Assembly (NCBI RefSeq): GCF_965208555.1
Contig: NZ_OZ242342.1
Location: 930,001-994,000 of the forward strand
Origin: Poriferisodalis sp965208555
GTDB lineage: Bacteria; Actinomycetota; Acidimicrobiia; Acidimicrobiales; Poriferisodalaceae
Direction of reading: 5' to 3'
DNA length: 64,000 nucleotides
In this document: one piece after another, positions 51,760 to 60,844 of the stretch
Layout: every line of letters starts with the position of its first letter
Numbering within the stretch: position 1 is the first letter of the stretch
Program-made: the position numbers and the translations under genes
The notes under the pieces: model-generated
What the model was told of the DNA's origin: nothing
What the model saw: the letters and a program-made list of their open reading frames with translations, nothing else
Database searches by the model: none

Positions 51760-53415
51760 ATGAACTACGACAGCGGTCGCCTACGTGCCGATCTGGGGGC
51801 CGGCGTCGTCTCCGCGATCGTCGTGCTGCCACTGGCGCTCGCCTTCGGTGTGGTGTCCGGACTCGGTCCCATTGCCGGGCTGTGGGGCGCGGTCGCCGTC
51901 GGGTTCATTGCCGCCGTGCTCGGCGGCACCCGAATGCAGATCTCCGCGGCAACGGCACCGGTGGCCATCGCCGTGTCGTTCGTGCTGGTGCGATACGCCG
52001 ACACCCCGGCGGAGGCCCTCGTCATCATCTTCATTGCCGGGGTCATCCAACTGCTGCTGGGATTGCTGAAGCTCGGCAACCTCGTGCAGTACACGCCGTA
52101 TTCGGTCACCTCGGGCTTCATCAGCGGCATCGGGGTCATGGTGGTGCTGTTGCAGGTGCTGCCGTTCTTCGGCGCGGATCCGATCATCGGCAACCCCATC
52201 GACTCCATCCGTCACTGGGACGACGCCGCCAACGACATGGACTTCCACGCATTCGGTCTGGCGGTGACCACCTTTGTGATCTGCGCCGGCTGGCCGAAGC
52301 GGCTCCGGCGCTATGTGCCGCGTGTCCCGGGCGCACTCGTCATCGGCATCATCATCGGCGCAGTCATGTTCGACGGGGCGCCCCGCATCGCCGACGTCGT
52401 CGAGGCCCCCTCCTTCTGGACGATGGAGATGCCGGCGGGCGGCTTCTGGGGCGCTGTCGGCGCAGCCGTCGCCATTGCCCTCATCGGGGCGCTGAACAGC
52501 CTGACGAACGCGACCGAGACCGATGCGATGACGGGTCAACAGCACGATCCGAATCGAGAGTTGATCGGCGTCGGGCTCGGCAACGCCGTCGCCGCCATGT
52601 TCGGCGGCCTGCCGGGCGCCGGATCTCCCAGTGCCACCCAGGCCAACATCCGGGCCGGGGCTCAGACCCGTGTTGCCGGTGCCGTCTCGGCGGTGCTGGC
52701 GCTGGTGCTGATCGTGGTGCTCAGCGGCCTCATCGACGCCATCCCGTACGCGGTGCTCGCCGGAATCCTGCTGTGGCTGGGGCTCAGCCTCATCGACTGG
52801 CGGCTCATCACGCACTTGTACCGGGTGCAGCGCGAGCACGTGCTGGTGATGCTGCTCACGCTCGGCCTCACCGTGTTCGTCGACCTGCTGGTGGCCATCG
52901 CCGCCGGCGTGGTGGCCGCAGCGCTTGCTTCGAGCCGTCGTTTCGAGCGCCTCGAGCTCGACAGCGTCCTGTCGGTGCCCATGCTCGACGCGGTGTTCTT
53001 CGCCGACAGCGATCGGGTGGATGTCAGCCAATTCGATGCGTTCTCAGCACGGGTCGGCATGGTCAAGATGCGTGGCAGTTTCACCGCCGCCTCGTCAAAC
53101 CGGCTGCGCTTTGCCATCGGCAAGGACATCGTCGAGCACGAGGTCGTGATTCTGGACTTCAGCGAGACGAGCTACGTCGACGACAGCGCCGCGCTGGTGG
53201 TGGAGCAGCTCATCGACGCAGCAATGGAGCACGACACCGAGTGCATTGTGATCGGGCTCGAGAGCCTGCCGGCGGGCAGCCTGCAGTCCCTCGATGTGCT
53301 GCACCGGGTGCCTGGCGACCACTTCGTGGGGAGCTTCGACGAGGCCCGGACCATCGCCGCCCGACTGCTCGAGATCAACCTCGAGATCAACAAGGCATCC
53401 CGGGTCGAAGCCTGA
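51760..53415 (+). CDS. SulP-family anion permease with STAS domain (second copy)
   Basis: A 551-residue SLC26/SulP transporter. The N-terminus LPLALAFGVVSGLGPIAGLWGA and QISAATAPVAIAVSF parallel the SulP at 16916; NRELIGVGLGNAVAAMFGGLPGAGSPS is the signature region. The STAS domain (about 420-545) carries LDFSETSYVDDSAALVVEQ. The differences at GPTAPLSV versus AATAPVAI suggest distinct anion choice. No carbonic anhydrase or APS-pathway gene is nearby to help. Confidence 0.9.
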   Translation: MNYDSGRLRADLGAGVVSAIVVLPLALAFGVVSGLGPIAGLWGAVAVGFIAAVLGGTRMQISAATAPVAIAVSFVLVRYADTPAEALVIIFIAGVIQLLLGLLKLGNLVQYTPYSVTSGFISGIGVMVVLLQVLPFFGADPIIGNPIDSIRHWDDAANDMDFHAFGLAVTTFVICAGWPKRLRRYVPRVPGALVIGIIIGAVMFDGAPRIADVVEAPSFWTMEMPAGGFWGAVGAAVAIALIGALNSLTNATETDAMTGQQHDPNRELIGVGLGNAVAAMFGGLPGAGSPSATQANIRAGAQTRVAGAVSAVLALVLIVVLSGLIDAIPYAVLAGILLWLGLSLIDWRLITHLYRVQREHVLVMLLTLGLTVFVDLLVAIAAGVVAAALASSRRFERLELDSVLSVPMLDAVFFADSDRVDVSQFDAFSARVGMVKMRGSFTAASSNRLRFAIGKDIVEHEVVILDFSETSYVDDSAALVVEQLIDAAMEHDTECIVIGLESLPAGSLQSLDVLHRVPGDHFVGSFDEARTIAARLLEINLEINKASRVEA

Positions 53416-53463
53416 GCCGTTCAACCGCCGGCTGACCGCGACGGCAGTGCAGTACAGCTTGGG

Positions 53464-54285
53464 TCAGTACAGCTCGGGCACGAAGGTCTGGTCGCTGATC
53501 GGCGGGCGCACATAGCCGCCGGCTGAACCCCGATCGGGCAGATCGACGTGCTCCCAGGGCACCGCTTCATAGGGAATCAACGACAGCAGGTGAGCAATGC
53601 AGTTGAGGTGCGCAGCGCGCTTGTCGTCGGCCTCGACAACCCACCACGGGGCTTGCTTGATGTCGGTGTGCGCGAACAGCGTGTCCTTGGCGCGCGAGAA
53701 GTCCACCCAGCGCGTACGGGCTTCGAGATCCATCGGCGAGAGCTTCCAGCGGCGAGCCGGATCGGCGATGCGTCGTTGGAACCGGCGCTCCTGCTCCTCG
53801 TCGCTGATCGAGAACCAGTACTTGACCAGGATGATGCCCGAGCGCACCAGCATCCGCTCGAACTCCGGGCACGAACGCAGGAACTCCTCGTACTCGTCGT
53901 CGGTGCAGAAACCCATCACCGGCTCGACGAGGCCGCGGTTGTACCAGCTGCGGTCGAAGATCACCATTTCGCCTGCCGCCGGCAGCTCCTCGACGTAGCG
54001 CTGGAACCACCACTGGGTCTTCTCCCGGTCGCTGGGCGTGCCCAGTGCCACCACCCGCACTACCCGGGGGTTCAGCCGCCGGATGATGCGCTTGATCGTG
54101 CTGCCCTTGCCTGCGGCGTCGCGGCCCTCGAAGATGACGACGACTTTGAGCCCTCCGTGCTGGATCCAGCGCTGCAGGTGGGCCAGCTCCTGTTGCAGCA
54201 GCTCCAGCTCGCGCTCGTACTTCTTGCGAGGCACCCGGCTCTTGCGTTTCGGAGGTCCGGCAGCAGCGTCGTCGGGGGACCCCAT
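53464..54285 (-). CDS. ppk2: polyphosphate kinase 2
   Basis: The 273-residue kinase transfers phosphate between polyphosphate and nucleotides. The Walker A is GRDAAGKGS (54-62); the Walker B region FDRSWYNRG (110-118) carries the catalytic D111; the lid has RRFQRRIADPARRWKLSPMD (around 173-192). This is a single-domain PPK2 of class I or III length. A basic, probably disordered N-terminus precedes the fold. Located downstream of a methyltransferase gene on the same strand, separated by a palindrome. Confidence 0.94.
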   Translation of the reverse strand: MGSPDDAAAGPPKRKSRVPRKKYERELELLQQELAHLQRWIQHGGLKVVVIFEGRDAAGKGSTIKRIIRRLNPRVVRVVALGTPSDREKTQWWFQRYVEELPAAGEMVIFDRSWYNRGLVEPVMGFCTDDEYEEFLRSCPEFERMLVRSGIILVKYWFSISDEEQERRFQRRIADPARRWKLSPMDLEARTRWVDFSRAKDTLFAHTDIKQAPWWVVEADDKRAAHLNCIAHLLSLIPYEAVPWEHVDLPDRGSAGGYVRPPISDQTFVPELY

Positions 54286-54362
54286 GGGTTCGGACAGTAT
54301 CCGAGCGATCCGCAGAGCGAAGACCCGGACCCTGTCGTCGCGTTTCGACGAGATTCTCGCCG

Positions 54363-54387
54363 GCCGCCGGCAGCTGCCGACCGGCCC
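54363..54387 (-). terminator. 25-nt near-perfect palindrome after the methyltransferase gene
   Basis: CGGCAGCTGCCG (54369-54380) is a perfect 12-nt palindrome. Outer arms GGCCG (54363-54367) and CGGCC (54383-54387) pair across small bulges. It starts 17 nt past the methyltransferase stop and before ppk2, so a terminator or processing hairpin is likely; there is no T-run. Confidence 0.5.
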
Positions 54388-54403
54388 GTGCAGCTAGCCC
54401 AGC

Positions 54404-55090
54404 TCAGGTCACGGTGAAGACGGCGATGCGTGTCCACCGGTCGGGGTCGTCGGGGTCGGCGCCGCCGTAGATGGGACGCAATGTGAAACCCAGCCCGCTG
54501 ATCAGCCCGTCCGCCTCACGTTGCGCCAGCCAGTCGCCGAACCCGAACTCGTCGAAGTGCGCCGAATTGATGCCCAGGCTGCAGCAGGCGCCGGGTCGCG
54601 CCGCCCGCAGCAGCTCGCTGATGTTCTCGGGGCCGAGATGACCATGGGTGAAGGCGCCTGCACTCACGATGCCGGCATAGGCATCGTCGGCGAGGCTGAT
54701 CGGGCCGGTCAGGTCGGCTTCGAAGAGATGCCGGTAGGTCGGGTCGCCGTCGTGGGTCTTGGAGGCGGCCTTCGCCAGCATCTCGGGCGAGATGTCGATG
54801 CCGTCGATCACCGCAACGCCGAGCCGCGCCAGCTCGGCACCGACAACGCCGGTGCCGCAGCCGGCATCGAGCACCGGACCGTCCAGGGTGTCGAGGCTGT
54901 CCTGGGCGTCGCGGAAGGCAGCCGCCACATGGCGGTGGTACACGTAGTCATTCTCGGCGAGGAACACCGACTCGTACGTCTCGGCCCACGAGGCGTACAG
55001 CTCGCGGTTGGCGTCGGGACCGTCGACGGCGTAGGCCTCGTCGAGGCCGAGGTTTGCTGCGGCCGATGCGGCCTCGGATTCAGAGGTCAT
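54404..55090 (-). CDS. class I SAM-dependent methyltransferase
   Basis: A 228-residue soluble methyltransferase with the Rossmann-like SAM site VLDAGCGTGVVGAEL (motif I, about 73-87), then IDGIDISPEMLAKA (motif II) and IVSAGAFTHGHLGPENI (motif IV region). The N-terminal YASWAETYESVF places it with Williams-Beuren/methyltransf-11/25-type small-molecule enzymes. The substrate is unknown. Starts 37 nt after the Rieske-ThDP gene on the same strand. Confidence 0.87.
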   Translation of the reverse strand: MTSESEAASAAANLGLDEAYAVDGPDANRELYASWAETYESVFLAENDYVYHRHVAAAFRDAQDSLDTLDGPVLDAGCGTGVVGAELARLGVAVIDGIDISPEMLAKAASKTHDGDPTYRHLFEADLTGPISLADDAYAGIVSAGAFTHGHLGPENISELLRAARPGACCSLGINSAHFDEFGFGDWLAQREADGLISGLGFTLRPIYGGADPDDPDRWTRIAVFTVT

Positions 55091-55127
55091 CGAGGTGCGA
55101 CCTTAACGAGTGCGGCCCCATGCCCCA

Positions 55128-57188
55128 TCAGACGAGCAGCGGGTCGGTCATCACTTCCACCAGCGCAGGGCCCGGGTGCGCCAGAGCTTCGCTCAGCACA
55201 GCATCCAGCTCGCTCGCCGCCCACACGTGACGGCCCATCGCCCCGCAGAGCTCGGCGAACTCGGCGAAGCTGGGGTTGTGCAGCGAGGTCTGCCATACGT
55301 CGAGTTCGGCCGCTCGCTGTTCCTTGGAAATCTTCCCCAGCTCGCCGTTGTTGAGCAGCACGTGGGTGATGTCCATCCTGTACTTGACGGCGGTCGTGAG
55401 CTCCATGGCGTACTGGCCGAAGCCGCCGTCGCCGGATACTGAGACCACCTTGCGACCCGCCCACCGGCCCCCGCCAGCATCCGACCCACGCCGGGTCGCT
55501 GCCCAGCAGCCCATGGCCGCAGGGAACGCGAACCCGATCGATCCCAGGTAGCCCGACATCAGCACGGCCTGCCCGCAGGGCTCGAAGTAACGCCCGAATG
55601 AGTAGGCGTGATTGCCGACGTCCACCGGCATGATGGCGTCAGCGGGTACCAGGCGGCTCAACGCCTCGAACACGGCCGCCGAGTTGAGGCCGCTGCCCCG
55701 ATCATCGGCGCGGCGTCGCTGCTTCTCGGCCCGCCAGATTGCCCAGCGTTGCGCCACCTCCGCTTCAGCGCCTCCCGGTGCCGTCCGGCCAGCCAGCGCC
55801 TCGGCCAGCGCCCGCGCCCCGGTGCCCACGTCGGCCAGCAGCGGCACCGTCACCGCGTGAAAGCGCCCCAGCGCCATCGGGTCGAAGTCGACCTGCACGA
55901 TCGGCTTGTAGGCAGCGATGCCGGTGTGGTTGGCGAACGACACCCCGAAGGTCACCAGGACGTCGGATTCATTCATGAACCAGCTGGCGATCGGGGTGCC
56001 TGAACGGCCGAGCACGCCGCAGGACAGCGGGTGCTGGTCGGCAACCAGTCCCTTGCCCTTGAAGGTGGTGGCGACCGGGGCGTCCAGCGCCTCGGCCAAC
56101 GTCACGATGTCATCGATGCCGCTGCGGGCACCGTGCCCCACGATGATCATCGGCCGGGCAGCGGCCGACAGCACGTCGACCGCCTGTTCCAGCGCGTCCG
56201 TGGGGGGAGCAATCCGCCGAGATCCGGTGCGTCCCAGCGGCGATCCTGCTGGCGATGCCTCCTGGGTCGCCGCCAGTACCTGCACCTCGTCGGGCAGCAC
56301 CAGGTGCGCTACATCCCGTTCCACCAGGGCGGTCTTGCAGGCCAGGTTCATCAGCTCGGCTGCGTTCGAGCCCGCTTGGACCGTCGCCGAGTAGCGGGAC
56401 ACGTCGGCGAAGACCGCGGACAGGTCGGTGTCCTGAAAAGCGCCCCGTCCGCGCACGCTCGATGGCACCTGGCCCGAGACTGCCAGTACCGGTGCTCGAT
56501 CCATCTTGGCGTCGTAGAGGCCGGTCAGCAGGTTGGTGCTGCCCGGCCCGGCAATGGCGAAACAAGCCGCCAGCTCTCCGGTGAGCTTGCCGTAGGCGGT
56601 GGCAGCGAATGAGGCGGCGCCCTCGTGCCGCACCCCGATGAACTGCAGCGAACCGTCAGCCTCAGCCTGCCGCAGCGCATCGGCAAAGCCCAGGTTCGAA
56701 TGGCCCACCATGCCGAACACCCACTCGACGCCCCATGAGGTCATCGTCTCGACGAGCTGGTCCGACACCGTGCGCGGCCGGGTACGGGCAACCGGCAGCG
56801 CCGCATACACACCGTCGGATCTGATCTCCGTGCGGTACGCGGCGGGTGCGTCATCGAACGGGGGCGGGGGCGTGCCGTCGTGCGGCGAGTAGTCGTAGCC
56901 ATGCCACGGGCAGCGCAGCCAGCCGCCTTCGATGCTGCCCTCGCCGAGCGGTCCGCCCTGATGCGGGCAAGCGTTGGCCAAGCAGCCGAACCCGGCCTCC
57001 GTGCGGGTGACGCACAGGTTCTCGCGCTCGACCGTGACCGTCGTGACCCGTCCCACCTCGAGTTCGTCGACGCCGATGAGCCGGTGCCAAGCAAACTCGC
57101 CTGCCGGCAAGGCAGGCACTGCGGTGCTGGGCTTCGGAGCGCCGGCACCGACCTCAGTCGCTTGCGGATGTTGGGATGCATCGCTCAT
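55128..57188 (-). CDS. Rieske domain fused to a ThDP-dependent enzyme
   Basis: The 686-residue protein joins two redox modules. Residues about 30-130 form a Rieske [2Fe-2S] domain with all four ligands, C74-x-H76 (ACPHQGG) and C93-x2-H96 (CPWHGY). Residues about 140-680 are a pyruvate oxidase/acetolactate synthase-like ThDP enzyme: catalytic Glu189 in GVRHEGAAS, a middle domain with HGARSG and GRSGTP, and ThDP motif SGDGGFG to LLNN. The Rieske domain could carry electrons away from or to the ThDP centre. ATG 57188, divergent from the SixA-GcvT operon by 97 nt. The substrate is unknown. Confidence 0.92.
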   Translation of the reverse strand: MSDASQHPQATEVGAGAPKPSTAVPALPAGEFAWHRLIGVDELEVGRVTTVTVERENLCVTRTEAGFGCLANACPHQGGPLGEGSIEGGWLRCPWHGYDYSPHDGTPPPPFDDAPAAYRTEIRSDGVYAALPVARTRPRTVSDQLVETMTSWGVEWVFGMVGHSNLGFADALRQAEADGSLQFIGVRHEGAASFAATAYGKLTGELAACFAIAGPGSTNLLTGLYDAKMDRAPVLAVSGQVPSSVRGRGAFQDTDLSAVFADVSRYSATVQAGSNAAELMNLACKTALVERDVAHLVLPDEVQVLAATQEASPAGSPLGRTGSRRIAPPTDALEQAVDVLSAAARPMIIVGHGARSGIDDIVTLAEALDAPVATTFKGKGLVADQHPLSCGVLGRSGTPIASWFMNESDVLVTFGVSFANHTGIAAYKPIVQVDFDPMALGRFHAVTVPLLADVGTGARALAEALAGRTAPGGAEAEVAQRWAIWRAEKQRRRADDRGSGLNSAAVFEALSRLVPADAIMPVDVGNHAYSFGRYFEPCGQAVLMSGYLGSIGFAFPAAMGCWAATRRGSDAGGGRWAGRKVVSVSGDGGFGQYAMELTTAVKYRMDITHVLLNNGELGKISKEQRAAELDVWQTSLHNPSFAEFAELCGAMGRHVWAASELDAVLSEALAHPGPALVEVMTDPLLV

Positions 57189-57285
57189 CGCCCACCCCTG
57201 TTCGGCTCGCGCTCATGGTCGCACACGCAGCCCGCGGCCCTGTAGTCGCGACAGGGGCGCCCGACACGGCTCTAGCGTTCTGCAG

Positions 57286-57774
57286 GTGCTGCATCTCGTG
57301 CGACATGCATCCGCCGGCGACCGGCACGCCTGGCGGGGCGATGACAGCGCCCGGCCGCTGGACCCGATGGGTCATGCCCAAGCCGAAGCCATCGCAGCGA
57401 CGCTGGCGTTCGCACCAGTCCAGCGCATTCTCTCGAGCCCCAGCATCCGCTGCACCCAGACGGTCGAGCCGCTGGCCGCCAAGCTGGGACTCGACATCGA
57501 GATCTCCGCCGAGCTTGCCGAGGGTGCTGACGGCTGGCGGACCGAGGCGCTGGTAGAACGCCTGAGCGGCGAAGCGGGGGACAGCGTGCTGTGCAGCCAC
57601 GGGGATGTCATTCCGGAGGTGCTGTGGCGCCTTGCCTACCGAGGCGTCGACGTGAACCCGACACGCTGCAAGAAGGCGTCCATCTGGGAGCTCCATGCCG
57701 TCGACGGCGCCATCACCCACGGCATCTACCGGTCGCCTCGAAGTCTCGGCGCGCACGCGGAGGATCTGGCGTGA
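57286..57774 (+). CDS. SixA-like histidine phosphatase
   Basis: A short (162-residue) histidine phosphatase with phospho-accepting LVRHASAGD (His10), SSPSIRCTQTV with the second Arg, and LCSHGDVIPEV with the second His. The size and RHA rather than RHG match SixA-type enzymes. GTG 57286 is the start; the open frame upstream overlaps the divergent gene and is not used. The stop overlaps the GcvT-like start as GTGA, so translation is coupled. Confidence 0.82.
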   Translation: MLHLVRHASAGDRHAWRGDDSARPLDPMGHAQAEAIAATLAFAPVQRILSSPSIRCTQTVEPLAAKLGLDIEISAELAEGADGWRTEALVERLSGEAGDSVLCSHGDVIPEVLWRLAYRGVDVNPTRCKKASIWELHAVDGAITHGIYRSPRSLGAHAEDLA

Positions 57775-58973
57775 CCGAACGCCAGCACTACTACGTCGAG
57801 TCGTTCGACACGATCTCGTTGGCCCCGTACCGGATCAGCCGATCACCGTTCGCACATCGCTACACGACCGCTGAGACCGTCCATGCGGTGTACTGCAACC
57901 GGCTGTACCCCATGAAGGCCAGCCGCGACGAGAACCCCATTCCTTCCTACTGGAAGCTGCGCCGGGGCGTCCTGCTGTACGACGTCCCTGAGAGGCCGCT
58001 GGCGATCGAGGGTCGTGAGGCGGCCGGGCTGCTCGAGCGCGTCCTCGTCTGCAAGGTCAGCGATCTCGGCGTCGGCCGATGCCGTTACGGGCTCGCGTGC
58101 AACCACGACGGCTCGATCCTGATGGACGGTGTGCTGATGCGCCTGGCAGACGACCGCTTCTGGTACGTCACGGCAAACGGCGAGTTCCTGAGCTGGCTCG
58201 GGGCACACGCCATCGACTTCGACGTCGAGGTCTTCGACCCCCATTCCCGGGTACTGCAGATCCAGGGACCCAAATCGCTCGACGTGGCCGATGCGGCGAT
58301 CGGCGGGGGGCTGCCAGCCGACTTCCGCTACTTCCGCGCTGGCTTCTTCGAGGTCTGCGGTCAGACCCTGTGGGTGTCCCGCACCGGTTGGACAGGCGAG
58401 GCCGGCATCGAGATCTACTGCAACAGCGGACCTGAGCCCACCGATCACGACGCACTGTGGGACGGCTTGTTCGCCTGCGGCGAGCCGCTGGGCATGGAAT
58501 TCAGCACCGGGGCGTCCATGGGGATCCGCCGCATCGAAGCCGGCATCCTGGACAACGGCAGCGACATCGAGCCCGACCTGACCCCCTATGGCGCCGGGCT
58601 CGGCCAGTTCGTCCGGCTCGACAAGGACGACTTCGTCGGCAAGTCAGCGCTGGAGCAGGCCGACCGCAGCCAGCTGCTGCTCGGACTCGTCTGCCCCACG
58701 GCCATGCCGGAGCCAGGCATGGGCGTGAGCTGCGAAGACCGGCTCGTCGGGCACGTGACCATCGGGACGTGGTCGCCCACGCTCGATACCGGCGTCGGCT
58801 ACGTGCGCTTCGATCAGCCGCCGCCCGGCGACGGCTGGCTCGGCACGACAGTCCAGCTGCACGACCGTGACGGCACGCCGCACACGGCGACGGTCGACAC
58901 CTTGCCGTTTGTCGACAAGGAAAAGCGGTTGCCGCGCAGTGCCTGGAACGGCGCGGGCGCAGGCTCTGGGTGA
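57771..58973 (+). CDS. GcvT-family (aminomethyltransferase/DmdA-like) protein
   Basis: A 400-residue folate-dependent GcvT-fold protein. Visible marks are RRGVLLYDVPERPLAIEG, CNHDGSILMDGVLMRLADD (about 108-126), VLQIQGPKS, SRTGWTGEAGIEIY, GASMGIRRIEAGI and ALEQADRSQLLLGL near the C-terminal domain. The family moves one-carbon units from glycine, dimethylglycine, sarcosine or DMSP to tetrahydrofolate. The substrate here is not decided. GTG 57771 has GGAGG at 7 nt and overlaps the phosphatase stop. No GcvH or GcvP is next to it, so it is not the standard glycine cleavage T protein. Confidence 0.88.
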   Translation: MTERQHYYVESFDTISLAPYRISRSPFAHRYTTAETVHAVYCNRLYPMKASRDENPIPSYWKLRRGVLLYDVPERPLAIEGREAAGLLERVLVCKVSDLGVGRCRYGLACNHDGSILMDGVLMRLADDRFWYVTANGEFLSWLGAHAIDFDVEVFDPHSRVLQIQGPKSLDVADAAIGGGLPADFRYFRAGFFEVCGQTLWVSRTGWTGEAGIEIYCNSGPEPTDHDALWDGLFACGEPLGMEFSTGASMGIRRIEAGILDNGSDIEPDLTPYGAGLGQFVRLDKDDFVGKSALEQADRSQLLLGLVCPTAMPEPGMGVSCEDRLVGHVTIGTWSPTLDTGVGYVRFDQPPPGDGWLGTTVQLHDRDGTPHTATVDTLPFVDKEKRLPRSAWNGAGAGSG

Positions 58974-59953
58974 TGCTGGCGCTCGACGCGGCCGCGGTAC
59001 GTGAGGCCACGCCGTGGAGCGATCTGATGGAAGCCATCGCGGAGCTGCTTGCCGACGGCTCTGCCAACGTGCCCCAGCGAGAGATTCACAACGTCGGACT
59101 GCCCGGCGGCGGCACCGGTTCGCTGCTCGTGATGCCCGCGTGGCTGGACACCGAACTGCTCGGCGTGAAAGCCGTCACCTACTACCCCTCCAACGCCGGC
59201 ACCGACCTGCCCACGATCAGTGCCGGCTACCTGCTGTTCGACGGCGAGACCGGGCAGCTCGCCGCAGTGATCGACGGCGACGAGCTCACGCTGCGACGCA
59301 CTGCCGCCGTGTCCGCACTGGCCGCCGATCTGCTGGCCCGGGCCGATGCACGCCGGTTGCTCGTGGTGGGCACCGGCAACCTCGCGCCCAACCTGGCGCT
59401 CGCCCACGCTGCGGTCCGTCAGCTCGACGCCGTGGAGGTATGGGGCCGCAGCCCCGAGCGCGCCGCCGCGACGGCCCGCCGACTCGTCGAGCGCGGATTG
59501 CCGGCAAGGCCGGTTGAAGCGCTTGACGCCGCGGTCGGGCGTGCCGACATCGTGAGCTGCGCCACCGGTTCCGTCAGCCCGCTGGTGCAGGGCGATCTGC
59601 TGCGGCCCGGGACGCACGTGGACCTGGTGGGGGCCTTCCGTGCAGACATGCGAGAAGCCGATGACACAGCCGTGGAGGCGGCGACACTGTTCGTGGACAC
59701 GCTCGACGGGGCGGTGCTGGCGGGCGACCTGGCCCAGCCGCTCAAGGGAGGGATCATCGCCCCCGGCGACATCGCTGCCGACCTGGCGTCGCTGGTGACC
59801 CGCAGCCACCCCGGGCGGACCTCGGACGCCGAGATCACCTTGTTCAAGTCGGTCGGCTTCGCATTGAGCGACTTGGCCGCAGCACGCGTGATCCATCGAC
59901 GCATCGGCACCAGGACGCTGGGGGCGCCCGACGGGGACAGTTCGTCCTCGTGA
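58973..59953 (+). CDS. ornithine cyclodeaminase/mu-crystallin family protein
   Basis: A 326-residue NAD(P)-binding protein of the OCD/mu-crystallin family, which includes ornithine cyclodeaminase, alanine dehydrogenase and ketimine reductases. GVKAVTYYPSNAGTDLPT and LLFDGETGQLAAVIDGDELT are family signatures; the Rossmann motif is VVGTGNLAPNLALAHA. VDLVGAFRADMREADD marks the second half. ATG 58973 overlaps the GcvT-like stop (TGATG). With that neighbour, a role in amino-acid or imine catabolism is likely; exact reaction unknown. Confidence 0.9.
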   Translation: MLALDAAAVREATPWSDLMEAIAELLADGSANVPQREIHNVGLPGGGTGSLLVMPAWLDTELLGVKAVTYYPSNAGTDLPTISAGYLLFDGETGQLAAVIDGDELTLRRTAAVSALAADLLARADARRLLVVGTGNLAPNLALAHAAVRQLDAVEVWGRSPERAAATARRLVERGLPARPVEALDAAVGRADIVSCATGSVSPLVQGDLLRPGTHVDLVGAFRADMREADDTAVEAATLFVDTLDGAVLAGDLAQPLKGGIIAPGDIAADLASLVTRSHPGRTSDAEITLFKSVGFALSDLAAARVIHRRIGTRTLGAPDGDSSSS

Positions 59954-60828
59954 GCCCCCGGACGGGCAGCCGTCGCCTCGGCTGGGGCCTGGCAGCGCTG
60001 GGCATGCTGCTGGTGTCCACCGACTCGCTGTGGGTCCGCGTCTCCGATGCCGGTGCGCTGGACATCGCCTTCATCGTCGGGGTGCTGTCGCTGGTGCTCT
60101 ACGGCGCCATGGCACTGCGCCGGGCGGCGGAATCATGGGCCTCGCTGCGGGCTGACATCTGGCCGCTGCTGGCGATCGGGGTGCTCGGCGCGATCAGCCA
60201 GCTCACATTCATTTCGGCGATCACTCACACCGCGGTGCCCAACGTCGTTGCCATCGTGGCATCCGCGCCGGTGCTGGCCGCGGCGTTCGCCTGGGTGGCC
60301 CTTCGTGAGCGCACGTCACCGCGGGTGGCCGTGGGCATCGCGCTGACCGTGGTGGGCATCGGCATGGTGGTGTCCACGTCGATCGGCTCGCCCGATCTTC
60401 TCGGCGATTTCCTGGCCCTCATCGCCGTGATCTGCTTCGCCGCCAGCACCGTCATCTGGCGCCGCCACCGGGACATGAGCCGCATCGTCGGCCTGTCGCT
60501 CTCGGCGGTGCTGGTGGTGATCCCCACCGCGTTCGTGGCCGATCTGGGAACGCTCGACGCCACAGCATGGGCGGCCGTTATCGCTATGGGTCTGGTCTGC
60601 AACCCGCTGGGGCGCTTGTCCTACAGCAACGCCCCGAGGTACGCGCCGGCGAGCGAGGTGGCCCTCTTCGCCCCGGTCGAAACCGTCGCAGGCATCGTGT
60701 GGGCCGCGCTGTTCCTCAACGAGTACCCGGCGCTGGTCACCTTGGGAGGCGCCGTCGTGGTGATCTTCGGCATGCTGTATGCGACGGTGCTGGACCGCAG
60801 GGGCGCGGTCGCTTTCGGCAGCGACTGA
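59950..60828 (+). CDS. EamA-family transporter
   Basis: A 292-residue ten-helix EamA protein: LGWGLAALGMLLVSTDSLWVRV at the start, AVPNVVAIVASAPVLAAAFAWVALRE in the first half, and SEVALFAPVETVAGIVWAALFLNEYP in the second. GTG 59950 overlaps the OCD stop as GTGA, making it the last gene of the four-gene operon; it may import or export that pathway's metabolite. Confidence 0.87.
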   Translation: MSPRTGSRRLGWGLAALGMLLVSTDSLWVRVSDAGALDIAFIVGVLSLVLYGAMALRRAAESWASLRADIWPLLAIGVLGAISQLTFISAITHTAVPNVVAIVASAPVLAAAFAWVALRERTSPRVAVGIALTVVGIGMVVSTSIGSPDLLGDFLALIAVICFAASTVIWRRHRDMSRIVGLSLSAVLVVIPTAFVADLGTLDATAWAAVIAMGLVCNPLGRLSYSNAPRYAPASEVALFAPVETVAGIVWAALFLNEYPALVTLGGAVVVIFGMLYATVLDRRGAVAFGSD

Positions 60829-60844
60829 CCGCTGGCACGACGCG

